The notes: generated by a model not told the origin, from the letters alone. 64,000 bases of DNA from Rhizobium sp. NZLR1 (GCF_017357385.1 NZ_CP071635.1:62001-126000), one strand, 5' to 3'; shown: positions 17,398-26,595, numbered from the stretch's first letter. Translations and numbers: made by a program.

Positions 17398-17841
17398 ATG
17401 AGGAGCGGACATACAACGGAAAACTTCCATGCAAGTGTTCAGTACGGCAATTTCAAAGGCACGGCGCAGGCCGATGGCCACGACCGAGTTGATTTCCGAG
17501 CGCACCTTGAGCAAGAGGGACTGATTAAGCAGAACGGGCTTCTCGTCGGCGTCGAGGCTTGGTCGGGGGAAATCACCGCACAGCCCAGTGACAAGCTTCT
17601 CCAAATCACAGCGCTGCTGGCCGAAACACGCAGCCACGACGGTGTCAACATCGCCATGAAGCCCGGCTCGGCCTCGTCGCCCTGGCTGGGCGGGTACAGC
17701 GGCTCGGTCTTGAAGGCGCGCTGGGCCCAGTGCGTTGTGCGCGTAGCGCGTGGCCGGGCTGGTGCCTTCGGGCAAGGTGCTGGTGCTGGTGCTGAACCTG
17801 CTGCGCTGGCGCGACGAGGTCAAGACGCTGGAAGGCCTTGA
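17398..17841 (+). pseudogene. Hypothetical protein fragment running out of frame into Ku-like DNA
   Basis: From the ATG at 17398 the first ~85 residues look coding (HASVQYGNFKGTAQADGHDR, then LIKQNGLLVGVEAWSGEITA). After about 17660 the sequence becomes low-complexity Gly/Ala because the frame crosses into a Ku gene fragment read in the wrong register. I do not recognise the N-terminal part. The junction marks a recombination joint. Confidence 0.4.
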
Positions 17842-18034
17842 TCTGCCGGCCGCGGGCGTCAAGGGCGCCAAGGTGACTGCGACGGAAATGAAGATCGCCG
17901 AGCAGCTGGTCGGCGACATGTCCAGCACTGCGGCGACAAAGAAGCGCAGTGCCAAGACCGCTGCCAAATCCGGCGGCGCCGGCCGAAAGGCAGCCTTGGA
18001 AAAGACGGCCGCCAAGACCAGGAAGGCGGCTTAA
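17750..18034 (+). pseudogene. Ku-type DNA-end-binding protein, C-terminal fragment
   Basis: The stretch LVLNLLRWRDEVKTLEGLDL then TATEMKIAEQLVGDM matches the end of the bacterial Ku core (family pattern LLRWADE...ELKMAEQLID). A Lys/Ala-rich tail follows (KRSAKTAAKSGGAGRKAALE). The beta-barrel core is absent, and the usual sequence between the AEQL helix and the basic tail is shortened. Not expected to work in end joining. Confidence 0.65.
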
Positions 18035-18107
18035 CGGCCTGCCATCCGAGATTCAGCGCGCCGGAAGCTGTCCGATTTCCTCGCGCTCCGGTGCGGCGAT
18101 CACTCTG

Positions 18108-18974
18108 TCAGGGCGCCTCCTGGGCTTGCGCCGAAGGCTGGTTGCAACACGTGCCGAAAACATCCTTTGCGCGCTCGGTGGCTGCGGCTCTTTGTGCACT
18201 GCTCAATTCGTTGTATGGCTCCGTCTCGAAAGAGAATTTGCCGGAATCGAATGCCTCCCCTTTGGATTGTTGGGCGACCATGGACCACATGGCCGATGTA
18301 GTTATGTCTTTTTGCCCGTAGGCGCTGACGCCGGTCAACAAGGCGGCAAGCTGGGCGCCTCTCAGATTTCCCTGTTCGGTCAGATGCACCGCTTCGTTCA
18401 GCCAATCCTTGTAAACGGCGGGATCGACGACGAAGGCCTTGTTGGTCAGCTTGGCTTCGGCCCGGGCGGCATCTGCGGCGCGGAAATCCTCGAACAAGAC
18501 AATGGCCTTGGCATTGACATCCCCCGCGGCTGCGGCTTCGCGCAGCAAATCGCCGGAATTCCGGATGTCTTCCGCGGTGACACCGCTGCACTGCACCTCC
18601 ATCGTGCGAATCTTGAAAGCGGTGGCGGCGACAAGATCTTCGAAGTTCCTGTCGCCGCTTTTTTCCAGTTTTGCGGCGTCGGCCAGATCCTGGTCGTGAT
18701 TGCTCCTAGATTCGAAATAGCTGGCGCATACCCGCGCCAGCATCGCTGCGCCGTAGGCGGGATGCCCCCCGTAATCCTTGGCCTGCAATGCATATTGCGC
18801 CGGATTCAACAGATCGAATCGAACGGGAGCTTGACGGTCGGCAGGCAACACCTCGGCCGTTGGTGCAATTTCATCCGACTGGTAAATGCAATAGACCGCC
18901 AAAGCTGTAAGCGATACGAGAAGGACGCGCAGCAATTTCTTTTTGCCTGTTGACTTTGAGTAGTAGATCGGCAT
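18108..18974 (-). CDS. Membrane-anchored protein of unknown function
   Basis: 288 residues from the ATG at 18974, which follows GAGGAAAAAA; an upstream ATG is unsupported. A basic N-terminus (YYSKSTGKKKLLR) precedes one membrane helix (about 18-34, VLLVSLTALAVYCIYQS). The rest is a predicted exported alpha-helical domain with scattered Cys (ARVCASYFES, VQCSGVTAED, FGTCCNQPS) and helical-repeat-like blocks. It lies 74 bp after the secreted protein at 19049-19819 on the same strand, so they are probably one unit. No family recognised. Confidence 0.6.
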   Translation of the reverse strand: MPIYYSKSTGKKKLLRVLLVSLTALAVYCIYQSDEIAPTAEVLPADRQAPVRFDLLNPAQYALQAKDYGGHPAYGAAMLARVCASYFESRSNHDQDLADAAKLEKSGDRNFEDLVAATAFKIRTMEVQCSGVTAEDIRNSGDLLREAAAAGDVNAKAIVLFEDFRAADAARAEAKLTNKAFVVDPAVYKDWLNEAVHLTEQGNLRGAQLAALLTGVSAYGQKDITTSAMWSMVAQQSKGEAFDSGKFSFETEPYNELSSAQRAAATERAKDVFGTCCNQPSAQAQEAP

Positions 18975-19048
18975 TTTTTTCCTCAGAGTGTGACGCTTGC
19001 CCACTGCTTTCAACGGGCCGGCCGAAGATTCGAACGGGCCAATTCAAT

Positions 19049-19819
19049 TCAAGATTTCACGTCGTGACCCAGTTCCTTGACGTTGGCGGACATCGTGTTG
19101 CCGTCATCGTTGAAGGCAAGCAGTTTCTGCTCAGCCTCGGCTTGCGCATTGGCCCAGCGACGATAGAGGTCGGCGCAGAGTGTGGACTGCGTGCGGGGCG
19201 TGCAGCCGTTTCTGCGGTATTGGCTCATCAGATCCGCCGCCTTGTTCAAGGCGAGCGCGGTATCGCGGTAATTCTTCTCGATGCCCAGAAATGCGTTATT
19301 TACTTTTGTCTTGTCGTCGACAATTTCCTTGTAATTCGGCACATTGTTTCTTTGCGCGTTGTCGATCGCTCTTTGCGCAGCAGGAATTTCGGAATCGATC
19401 TTGCTAAGAATTGCCTGCGTCGCCCATCCGCAGGCGCTGGCGGCGGCGGTCACGGTCCCGGCCTTGACGATTGCCTTGATGTGCGTCGCAGCTCCGGGCC
19501 TGGTGGCCGGCTTCCACGCGGCTACAAACCCGGCGGCGGTAGAGCCGCAAAGATTGGTGAACAGAGCCCGGGTAAAGGCGCCATTGCTTTCTCCGGTTGC
19601 CACGGTAATGACCACATTGGTCAGGCCAATCGTGCCCCAGCCAGCCCAGCCGCGCCAATCGAAATATTCCTTGACCAGATTCGCGGTGGTCCAAAAGCCG
19701 CTCAAGATCTGGCCATTGTCCGGCGTGACAGCATACCCCGACCCTGCCAGCAAGCTGCCCGACAACAGGCAGGCACAGGCGATTTTTGAAAGCTTCCTCG
19801 GTGATTTTTGCTTATTCAT
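19049..19819 (-). CDS. Secreted protein of unknown function
   Basis: 256 residues. A clear signal peptide (basic MNKQKSPRKLSK, hydrophobic IACACLLSGSLLAGSGYAV, cleavage near residue 30) is followed by a Gly/Ala-rich hydrophobic middle (WGTIGLTNVVITVATGES; TVTAAASACGWATQAIL) and a helical C-terminus with a Cys pair (RRNGCTPRTQSTLCADLYRR). No catalytic motif is visible. It is probably co-transcribed with the membrane protein downstream. The start lies only 4 bp left of the broken aspartokinase stop, so upstream signals have been altered by the rearrangement there. Confidence 0.6.
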   Translation of the reverse strand: MNKQKSPRKLSKIACACLLSGSLLAGSGYAVTPDNGQILSGFWTTANLVKEYFDWRGWAGWGTIGLTNVVITVATGESNGAFTRALFTNLCGSTAAGFVAAWKPATRPGAATHIKAIVKAGTVTAAASACGWATQAILSKIDSEIPAAQRAIDNAQRNNVPNYKEIVDDKTKVNNAFLGIEKNYRDTALALNKAADLMSQYRRNGCTPRTQSTLCADLYRRWANAQAEAEQKLLAFNDDGNTMSANVKELGHDVKS

Positions 19820-19822
19820 GTT

Positions 19823-20089
19823 TTATGTTGCGCTTGATTTTTGAGCCGATGACTTAGTTAGCATTTCGCCGGTGGTGAGCGCCGCATCGAGATTCGATGG
19901 TGATGTTTCCCCGTTGACGCCAAGCATGGCTGCTTTCCGCTTGTCGGTCATTCCAGACATTGCGCTAACCACGGCGATAATCTTACTTCCTCCTGCAGTC
20001 CGCAGCTCAGCTAAATGCCGAGCAACTTGAGCGTAGTGACAAGGATCTCGAAAACTCGAGCTCTCAAAATTGACAATGGTCGTTTTCAT
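19823..20089 (-). pseudogene. Aspartokinase, N-terminal fragment
   Basis: The product begins MKTTIVNFESSSFRDPCHYA, continues GGSKIIAVVSAMSGMTDKRK and ends its homologous part with DAALTTGEML near 19859. It then runs ~11 unrelated codons to a stop. The VVSAMSGMTD and TTGE motifs are those of the aspartokinase substrate-binding region. The ATG overlaps the asd stop (ATGA), so this was the second gene of an asd-ask operon. The usual KFGGTSV is diverged. The rest of the catalytic domain is at 4549-4995 in the opposite orientation. Confidence 0.8.
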
Positions 20090-21123
20090 GTTTCACCGAT
20101 CAAGTTATTGGCGATCGCAAGCTGTGCGATGAGGAGTGCGTTGAGTGCGGCCCCAACCTGAAGGTTGTCGGCTACCACCCACATCCACAGCCCGCGCGGA
20201 TTCTCGGGATTTACTCGGACCTGTCCGACGTGAACATCTGCGGGATCTCCCAGAAAGCGCGGCGTTGGATATCCGTCGCGAATTTCATCAGTATAAAGTC
20301 GAACACCTGGTTCATTTGCCAGGAGCTCACGGACCTGTTCTAGTCGAACATGATCGTCGAACTCGACGTATACCGCCTCGGAATGACCCGTCTTTACCGG
20401 CACTCTAACGCAGGTGGCGGTTAACTGCAGGTGAGGCATACCGAAGATCTTCCGTGACTCTTGAACCAGCTTGCGTTCCTCAATAGCCACGCCTTCGCGG
20501 GAAATCTCTCCGATCTGCGGTATGACATTGAACGCGAGAGGGACAGGAAACCTCTCCGCAGGGGGGCCGGCGCTCCCCTCGATCACGGCTTGGGCACCGT
20601 TTAGTAGCTCTTTACACCCGAGCAGGCCCATTCCAGACGCTGCCTGATAGGTGGTCAAAATGATCTGGTGAATGTCGAACGTCGCTATCAGCGGTTTCAG
20701 TGCCCGAACCAGCTGTATCGTGGAGCAATCTGGGTTTGCTACTATTCGAGACGGTGGGCGAACGGTAAGTGAACAGGCGTTAACTTGTGGTACGATGAGT
20801 GGTACGTCAGGGTTCATTCGAAAGGAGTTCGAGTTGTCAATCACCAAGGTGCCTTGGGATGCGAACGGAGCCCCCCATTTGGCGCTTACGTCATCGCCTG
20901 CGCAGAAGAATGCGATATCGGTTTTTGTATCGGCGATATCGCCGATGTCGCGGAGTGCCTCAACTAAATATGTTTGGTCTCGAAACTTGAATTGGCGCGC
21001 ACCCGAACCGGAGGAGAACAGCTGCAGTCGATTGATCGCAATCTCGCTTTTTTCCAATAACTTGATCAGGGCCGTTCCGACCGCCCCGGTTGCTCCAACG
21101 ACAGAAATATCTAATGCTCTCAT
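20086..21123 (-). CDS. asd: Aspartate-semialdehyde dehydrogenase
   Basis: 345 residues from the ATG at 21123; GAGG inside an upstream ATG codon run suits this start better than the ATG at 21135. NADP-binding VVGATGAVGTALIKLL at the N-terminus, nucleophile Cys in VANPDCSTIQLV, and the substrate region QIGEISREGVAIEERKLVQE and TGHSEAVYVEF. It reduces aspartyl phosphate in the Lys/Thr/Met/diaminopimelate pathway. It is coupled to the broken aspartokinase gene, so as it stands the operon supplies only the second step. A plasmid copy is presumably additional to a chromosomal one. Confidence 0.92.
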   Translation of the reverse strand: MRALDISVVGATGAVGTALIKLLEKSEIAINRLQLFSSGSGARQFKFRDQTYLVEALRDIGDIADTKTDIAFFCAGDDVSAKWGAPFASQGTLVIDNSNSFRMNPDVPLIVPQVNACSLTVRPPSRIVANPDCSTIQLVRALKPLIATFDIHQIILTTYQAASGMGLLGCKELLNGAQAVIEGSAGPPAERFPVPLAFNVIPQIGEISREGVAIEERKLVQESRKIFGMPHLQLTATCVRVPVKTGHSEAVYVEFDDHVRLEQVRELLANEPGVRLYTDEIRDGYPTPRFLGDPADVHVGQVRVNPENPRGLWMWVVADNLQVGAALNALLIAQLAIANNLIGET

Positions 21124-21495
21124 GAGTATCCTCATTTAGAAGCTCATGGTTGGATCTTGCTTTCAAATTTCGAAGCTCGCGTCGGCCGCCCAAGGATGTA
21201 ACCGGAAGGCTGTCGAACTCGTCGGCGGGTTTAAATGCTCCGAGGTCGACCACATCAAGTCCGGACGGGTTGGGTGACCATGGTTTCACTCGCGACAGTC
21301 GCTTCGGCGACGCAAAGAATAATCACAGAGAGGTAGGTCGCGGCTTGATGCACAGTGCAATGCCTCTTCTCTTCAGATCGTTCGACTTTCGACCTGGTGT
21401 TTCCTGTGATGATTGCCTCCGAATGGCAGATCGAACTGATGCGATTGTCTCGCACTGTGGATGGCGCCGGCGGCTTCTACCGCTCGGAACGGAAT
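21124..21495. other. Spacer between fdxB and asd
   Basis: No gene recognised. The end of the nif operon is to the right. I saw no hairpin with a T-run that would clearly terminate it, and no TGT-N10-ACA site for asd. Confidence 0.4.
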
Positions 21496-21819
21496 TCAAG
21501 ATTCGTGCACCGCACGATGATCAACGGCGATATGAGTCTGGCAGTTCTTGGGACAGACGCGGGCGCACGCTCCGCAGCCGATACAGCGGCCGGGATAATC
21601 AATGACCATGATCACGCGACTGAGCTCACCATTAAAGTCGTCCTCGCCATCGCAGACACCCAGCATTTCGCCTGCTTCATCGATACCGTAGGGATGCATG
21701 ACCTCACGTGAGCAGACCTTGAAGCAGCGGCCGCAGCCGATGCACGTGGCAGGGTTGATCGAATTCAGATATTCCGGCATCCATCGGGATCCGTCGCGAG
21801 TCACGGATGAGCTTGTCAT
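21496..21819 (-). CDS. fdxB: Nif-specific ferredoxin III (FdxB)
   Basis: 107 residues. Two [4Fe-4S] motifs, CIGCGRCFKVC near residue 26 and CIGCGACARVC followed by PKNCQTH near residue 78, with the long acidic insertion between them (DEAGEMLGVCDGEDDFNGEL) that marks the nif ferredoxin III family. It closes the nifHDKENX operon and probably feeds electrons to cofactor assembly or nitrogenase. It lies 13 bp after the truncated nifX. Confidence 0.92.
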   Translation of the reverse strand: MTSSSVTRDGSRWMPEYLNSINPATCIGCGRCFKVCSREVMHPYGIDEAGEMLGVCDGEDDFNGELSRVIMVIDYPGRCIGCGACARVCPKNCQTHIAVDHRAVHES

Positions 21820-21832
21820 AGATTCCTCCGAT

Positions 21833-22183
21833 TTAGCGAGTTCTGCCTATGACAAATGTGACCGCCGAAGGCGCGCCCATTGCGAGACAAAATGCGAGCC
21901 GGCAGCTGTCTAACGCCGCTATCTTTGTCCCGGTGCAATCCTCACCTTCCCTTCGGTGTCTTCCGATCTCGTCGGAGATGTCTTCTAACCCAGCGGCTTC
22001 CACGAAGGTCCACGCGTCGCGTATCGCGTCGTAGTTGGTCAATCGTTTGGCCGATTCAAACTGCGCTTTCAGTCCTTTCATAGCTTGCGTGGCGATCGCG
22101 GTTCGCAAAGCGCCCAACTGCCGTTTCGGCCGCTGGTGATGGAATCTGCCATTGAACTGCGAGAGGCGACGAACTGATCTCAT
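21833..22183 (-). pseudogene. nifX: NifX, C-terminally truncated
   Basis: 116 residues; rhizobial NifX is about 160. The N-terminal part is typical: GALRTAIATQAMKGLKAQFE then KRLTNYDAIRDAWTFVEAA, and RHRREGEDCTGTKIAALDSC. After LAFCLAMGAPSA the sequence leaves the family (VTFVIGRTR, stop). The start overlaps the nifN stop (ATGA). NifX binds FeMo-co precursors handed over by NifEN. Genes for two small NifX-associated proteins often lie between nifX and fdxB in diazotrophs and are missing here, so a deletion from within nifX to just before fdxB is likely. It may retain partial function. Confidence 0.75.
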
Positions 22184-23529
22184 TTTTGCGATTCCCGCCT
22201 GTCGGTTGAGTCAAGTGGGCCAGGGGTTCGGGGGTGGTTAGTCTGAAGGATGTTCGCGAAGTCGAAGATCACGTCGCGGGTCCCTCGGTACAAGATTGTA
22301 AGCTTGTGCTGGCTGCCGAGGCGGTCGAACATGGGGAACCCCACCCGCATCAGCGGGACGCCGAGACGTCTGGCAGCTTCTCGGCCGTGCGAGTGTGTGA
22401 CGATAAGATCGGCCGTTGCGGCGAGACTTTCCAGATCACTGAGATCGCCGACTTTGACGGTCTTCGCCGGTACCATCTCGAGCGCCTTCGAGGTGCCGGT
22501 CGTGGTGACCGCGGCCGCAATTTCCGCACCCATGGCAGTAAAAAAGTCGGAGAGCTGGAAGAGTTGATCGGGCTCGGAGGCGATTGCGATCTTCTTGCCA
22601 GCCATATGGGAATGTCCGTCGAGCATGGCATCCTGCAACTGCATTCGGTTGCGGCGGACATTGAGCGGTGTCTGTTTGCGTGACATAGCGGCAAGCACGC
22701 GAATAAAGCGATCGACGTTTTCTAGGCCCGTCAGCGATCTAAACAGCACGTACGGCACGCCGGTCAGTCTCTGCAGCGCTTCAGCCGGTCGGCGCATATG
22801 CTCACCGATTGCGATACACTGCATCGTCGCACCGAGATCGCGGATCTCCTTCAATTTGGTGCCGCCATACGTTGTCGGCATCCATTCTTCGGGGATGGAG
22901 CCGTCGAGCGCTCCGGATACGTCGGGCAGAATAACCGGGTCGAGCCCGAAGCTTACGGCCGTCTCGCGCAGATGTTCTATGTCAGCAACTGTTAAGTTCC
23001 AGCCAGGCAAGATCGCGATCTTCCTCGGATTGCGATACTGCTTGTCAGGTCGCGCTATTGCCTCGATCACGGCGGTAACAGCTTTGGACCACCCTTCCTC
23101 TATCGCGCCGTCAAAGTCCGGCGTGTTGGCGAGTACCACTTCGGTGCCCGCAAGTTCCATCGCCCGCTTGCGTTTGATGTTTTCGACGTCACCGGCGACA
23201 TCCTCGTCGCGGGCCTCTACCGATGCGGTCGTGCATATCCCGATCAGTCGTGGCCGTGTGCGGGTTTTGAGGTTGAGAATTGCCTCTTCGAGACGATCCG
23301 CGCCGCCGACGATTATCGCGGCTTCGTTCATCGCCGTCGTTTGCAGCGGGATCGCTTCATTGAAATGCCTCACGAGCAGTGCGAGCGCGAAGCTCGTACA
23401 TCCCTGGCTGCCATGGAGCAGCGGTATTGCGCCGTCGACGCCCAGAAAGGCGAAGGCAGCACCAAGCGGCTGAGACGACTTCAGGGGGTTGACCGCCGCC
23501 GACTTCGTTTGAGATACGACGCGTGCCAT
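22180..23529 (-). CDS. nifN: NifN, FeMo-cofactor scaffold beta subunit
   Basis: 449 residues. N-terminal KSSQPLGAAFAFLGVDGAIP and LLHGSQGCTSFALALLVRHF carry the cluster-ligand Cys. RIAILPGWNLTV-type loop is present (KIAILPGWNLTVADIEHL). It pairs with NifE to mature the iron-molybdenum cofactor. The gap from nifE is 73 bp and it overlaps nifX. Length and motifs are complete. Confidence 0.94.
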   Translation of the reverse strand: MARVVSQTKSAAVNPLKSSQPLGAAFAFLGVDGAIPLLHGSQGCTSFALALLVRHFNEAIPLQTTAMNEAAIIVGGADRLEEAILNLKTRTRPRLIGICTTASVEARDEDVAGDVENIKRKRAMELAGTEVVLANTPDFDGAIEEGWSKAVTAVIEAIARPDKQYRNPRKIAILPGWNLTVADIEHLRETAVSFGLDPVILPDVSGALDGSIPEEWMPTTYGGTKLKEIRDLGATMQCIAIGEHMRRPAEALQRLTGVPYVLFRSLTGLENVDRFIRVLAAMSRKQTPLNVRRNRMQLQDAMLDGHSHMAGKKIAIASEPDQLFQLSDFFTAMGAEIAAAVTTTGTSKALEMVPAKTVKVGDLSDLESLAATADLIVTHSHGREAARRLGVPLMRVGFPMFDRLGSQHKLTILYRGTRDVIFDFANILQTNHPRTPGPLDSTDRRESQK

Positions 23530-23602
23530 AGTACGACCTCAACATTTTTTGCGAGTGATCTCGCGGTTTTGGTTGCGCTTACACTTCTCTTTTCGCTCGT
23601 TT

Positions 23603-25000
23603 TTAAACGACCAAGGCCGGCTCCCATGGCGCCGGCTCGCGCACCTGCGGCCACATCGGATTGTGGATTGCCAGGTCAATTTGTCGAGCAAGTTGCACCA
23701 TTCCCTCATAGCCAGCGTAAGCGTGATGACGCTCCTGGTTAATGTCGAGCCAGGGCAGTTTTGCCTTTAGCGCTATATACTGGGTGCGTCCGCCCGACAG
23801 CATGATGTCAGCCTTTCTCTCGAGCAGAAGCGAGAAAAGCTCGCGCGGCGACATCGACTCGAACAGGAGGTTCTCCTCCTTCAGGGTCTGTTTCACTCGC
23901 TCCCTATCTTCGAGCGTCGATTTCTTGACTGATGTGCCGACGATCTCCATGCCGATCTCCATCAAGGCATGGACGACGGACCAGGATTTCACGCCGCCTG
24001 TATTTAGAAGCACGCGCTTGCCCTCAAGGCGAGGTCGGTAGGCTTCCAGCCTCTTCCACACCTTTTCCTCTTCTTCCGCTACAAGGATTTCTGTGCGATG
24101 CAAAAGCGAGGGGTCAGCACCCTTCTTTACAAGCAGATCGGCGATCCGCCGGAGGGCCTCCGAGGTGCCCGAGATGCCATAGAAGGAGCCTTCGAAAAAT
24201 GGAATGTCCCAGCGTTCCTGCATCTTACGTGCCAACGCAACGAACGCTGTCGAACACACCGTCATCGCTGCGCGCGAGCGGTGGGCGGAGGCGACTTGCA
24301 GATATCGCGCGTCTCCGGGAATACAGGCGCGGACGCGGATGCCGAGCTTATCCAAGAGCGGCTTCACCTGCCAGAACTCACCCGAGAGGTTAAATTCGCC
24401 GAGTATGTTGATGTCGCAAAGGCCTGGTTCATCGGGCTCCACGGTACCTATGACATGCTTGAGCAGCGCCTCGCCCGCTAGCTTGTTGCCGAGGTTTTTA
24501 GACCCGACAAAGCCTGGCGCATTGACCGGCACCACCGGTAAGGCAAATTCGTCCGTCGCTCGCTTGCAAACAACGTCGATGTCGTCACCGATCATCGCCG
24601 TAACGCAGGTTGAATAGACGAAGATTGCTGCGGGCGCATACCCATCCTTGATTTCCCGGATCGCTTTAAAGAGCTTCCGTTCACTGTGTCCCATGACGAT
24701 GTCGATTTCCGTAAGATCAGTCGTGAAGCTCGTGCGCCAAAGTGTTGGGCCTGACGAGGCAGCGCCACGGTTGTCCCAGGAATTTCCCTCGCAGGCGAGC
24801 GGCGCGTGAATAAGATGTGCGACATCCGTGATCGGCTGCAGTGCGACCTTGGCGCCGTCGAAAGCGCAACCGCCGACGGCCGTTCCCGGGGCCATTGGCC
24901 TCGCGCAATTCCTGAGGCGCGCCTTGGGACCCTTGCTGCCGCTCTTTTCACTCGCTAGCTCGTGGAAGGCATCTTTGTTTTTGGCGTTGAGCGAGGACAT
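23603..25000 (-). CDS. nifE: NifE, FeMo-cofactor scaffold alpha subunit
   Basis: 465 residues from the ATG at 25000 (MSSLNAKNKDAFHELAS); the frame is open far upstream but overlaps nifK in antisense-like nonsense. Cluster ligands are in RNCARPMAPGTAVGGCAFDG and IHAPLACEGNSWDNRG, with CVTAMIGDDID further on. It lies 53 bp after nifK, so nifHDKEN is one transcription unit. Partner of NifN. Confidence 0.94.
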   Translation of the reverse strand: MSSLNAKNKDAFHELASEKSGSKGPKARLRNCARPMAPGTAVGGCAFDGAKVALQPITDVAHLIHAPLACEGNSWDNRGAASSGPTLWRTSFTTDLTEIDIVMGHSERKLFKAIREIKDGYAPAAIFVYSTCVTAMIGDDIDVVCKRATDEFALPVVPVNAPGFVGSKNLGNKLAGEALLKHVIGTVEPDEPGLCDINILGEFNLSGEFWQVKPLLDKLGIRVRACIPGDARYLQVASAHRSRAAMTVCSTAFVALARKMQERWDIPFFEGSFYGISGTSEALRRIADLLVKKGADPSLLHRTEILVAEEEEKVWKRLEAYRPRLEGKRVLLNTGGVKSWSVVHALMEIGMEIVGTSVKKSTLEDRERVKQTLKEENLLFESMSPRELFSLLLERKADIMLSGGRTQYIALKAKLPWLDINQERHHAYAGYEGMVQLARQIDLAIHNPMWPQVREPAPWEPALVV

Positions 25001-25053
25001 TCGTCTGCCTTCATATCTGGTTGAGAGATAGGCCGCCTGGCCGGCCGCCGCTT

Positions 25054-26595
25054 TTAGCGAGTGAGGTCGTACGAATAATCTGTCACACCCGCGTGCATTG
25101 TTTCGCGATCGAGGTTGTCGAAGATCTTGTCGAGGATCGCCGTTAAAAGACGCAGTCCGCCTTGGTAACCCATGAGGGGGAATCGATGATGATGGTGCCG
25201 GTCGAAAATTGGAAACATCAGCCGAACCAGTGGGGTACCGGTGTCCCGTTCGAGATACTTCCCATAAGAATTTCCGATCAGGAGATCCACCGGCTCGGTG
25301 AACAGTAGCGAGCGCAGTGCCCAGAGATCTTTGCCTGGCCAAACCTGTGCATTCTTCCCGAAGGGCGAGGATGCGAGGAGTTCCTTCATCTCGTCCTCCC
25401 AAGCTGAGGTGCCATTTGTGGCGAGGCAGTGGGTTGGCTCGCCGCCGGTCTCCATGATGAAGCGCGCCATCGCATAAACGAAATCTGGATCGCCGTAGAT
25501 CGCGTATTTTTTTCCATACAGCCAAGCTTGGCTGTCCGCCATCGCATCGATGAGTCGGCCGCGCTCCAGACGGATCGCCTCGGGAATTTCTCTGCTGGAA
25601 ATCTCCGATATCACCATCAGAAGTTCGTCGGTAGCTTCGACGCCGAGAGGGTAGTGGAAGGAGGTCGCCGCTTGTCCAACGTCTCTGCAGTAATCTAACG
25701 TCTTGCGAGTGTTGTAATATTGCAGGGACAATGTCCACTCCGCGTTCAACGCCGCCTTCACGTCATTGATTTTGGTCCCGCCGTCATACATCCGAAATTT
25801 GCCATCGGAAGGCGTATCGAACTGATCTGATGCGTCCTGGATGAACATGTAAGTCACTTGCATCAAGTCGAGCAGGCGTTTTAATTCGCGATTGTTCCCA
25901 ACGCAGAAGCCATCAAATCCAGGAATGATGTTGATAGTAGCGGTGGCTTCATTTCGCGCGGTGCCCTTCCAGAAATTCTCCAGCACACCTTTTACCATGC
26001 TGTCATAGCCATCGACATGGCTGCCGACAAAGGCAGGTGTGTGGGCGAAGGGGACATCGAAATCGCGCGGGACCGAACCTTCACTTTTGGCGTTTTCGAT
26101 AAAACCATGCAGGTCATCTCCGATGACCTCGGCCATACATGTGGTCGACACCGCGATCATCTTCGGGTTATAGAGCTTGTACGTGTTGGCGAGACCGTCG
26201 ACCATATTCTTCAGGCCACCAAATACAGCGGCGTCTTCTGTCATCGATGACGAGACCACCGATGACGGCTCCTTGAAATGGCGCGATAGGTGCGATCTGT
26301 AGTAGGCAACGCAACCTTGGCTGCCATGGACGAACGACATCGTTCGCTCGAATCCCGCCGCTGCGAAAACCGCGCCGAGTGGCTGGCAGGCTTTGGCTGG
26401 ATTGACGACAAGGGCTTGGCGGGCCAAGTTTTGCTCGCGGTATTCCCAGGTCTTCGTGAATTCGCGTTGGTCTGACACGACCTGATCAGGGTGTGGGCAT
26501 TCGAAGTTCAACTTTTTCTCGGCTAACATCTGCCTGTATTCCGGCTCGCAGAATAGGGGCGCGTGGTCGAGAGTTTTCTCAGCTGATTGCGGCAT
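25054..26595 (-). CDS. nifK: Nitrogenase MoFe protein beta chain
   Basis: 513 residues starting MPQSAEKTLDHAPLFCEPEY; the ATG at 26595 follows GAGGTG, while an in-frame start 11 codons upstream is unsupported. P-cluster ligands in KACQPLGAVFAAAGFERTMS and VHGSQGCVAYYRSHLSRHF, then STTCMAEVIGDDLHGF. C-terminal PIFDRHHHHRFPLMGYQGGL is typical. Forms the alpha2-beta2 MoFe protein with NifD. Complete. Confidence 0.96.
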   Translation of the reverse strand: MPQSAEKTLDHAPLFCEPEYRQMLAEKKLNFECPHPDQVVSDQREFTKTWEYREQNLARQALVVNPAKACQPLGAVFAAAGFERTMSFVHGSQGCVAYYRSHLSRHFKEPSSVVSSSMTEDAAVFGGLKNMVDGLANTYKLYNPKMIAVSTTCMAEVIGDDLHGFIENAKSEGSVPRDFDVPFAHTPAFVGSHVDGYDSMVKGVLENFWKGTARNEATATINIIPGFDGFCVGNNRELKRLLDLMQVTYMFIQDASDQFDTPSDGKFRMYDGGTKINDVKAALNAEWTLSLQYYNTRKTLDYCRDVGQAATSFHYPLGVEATDELLMVISEISSREIPEAIRLERGRLIDAMADSQAWLYGKKYAIYGDPDFVYAMARFIMETGGEPTHCLATNGTSAWEDEMKELLASSPFGKNAQVWPGKDLWALRSLLFTEPVDLLIGNSYGKYLERDTGTPLVRLMFPIFDRHHHHRFPLMGYQGGLRLLTAILDKIFDNLDRETMHAGVTDYSYDLTR

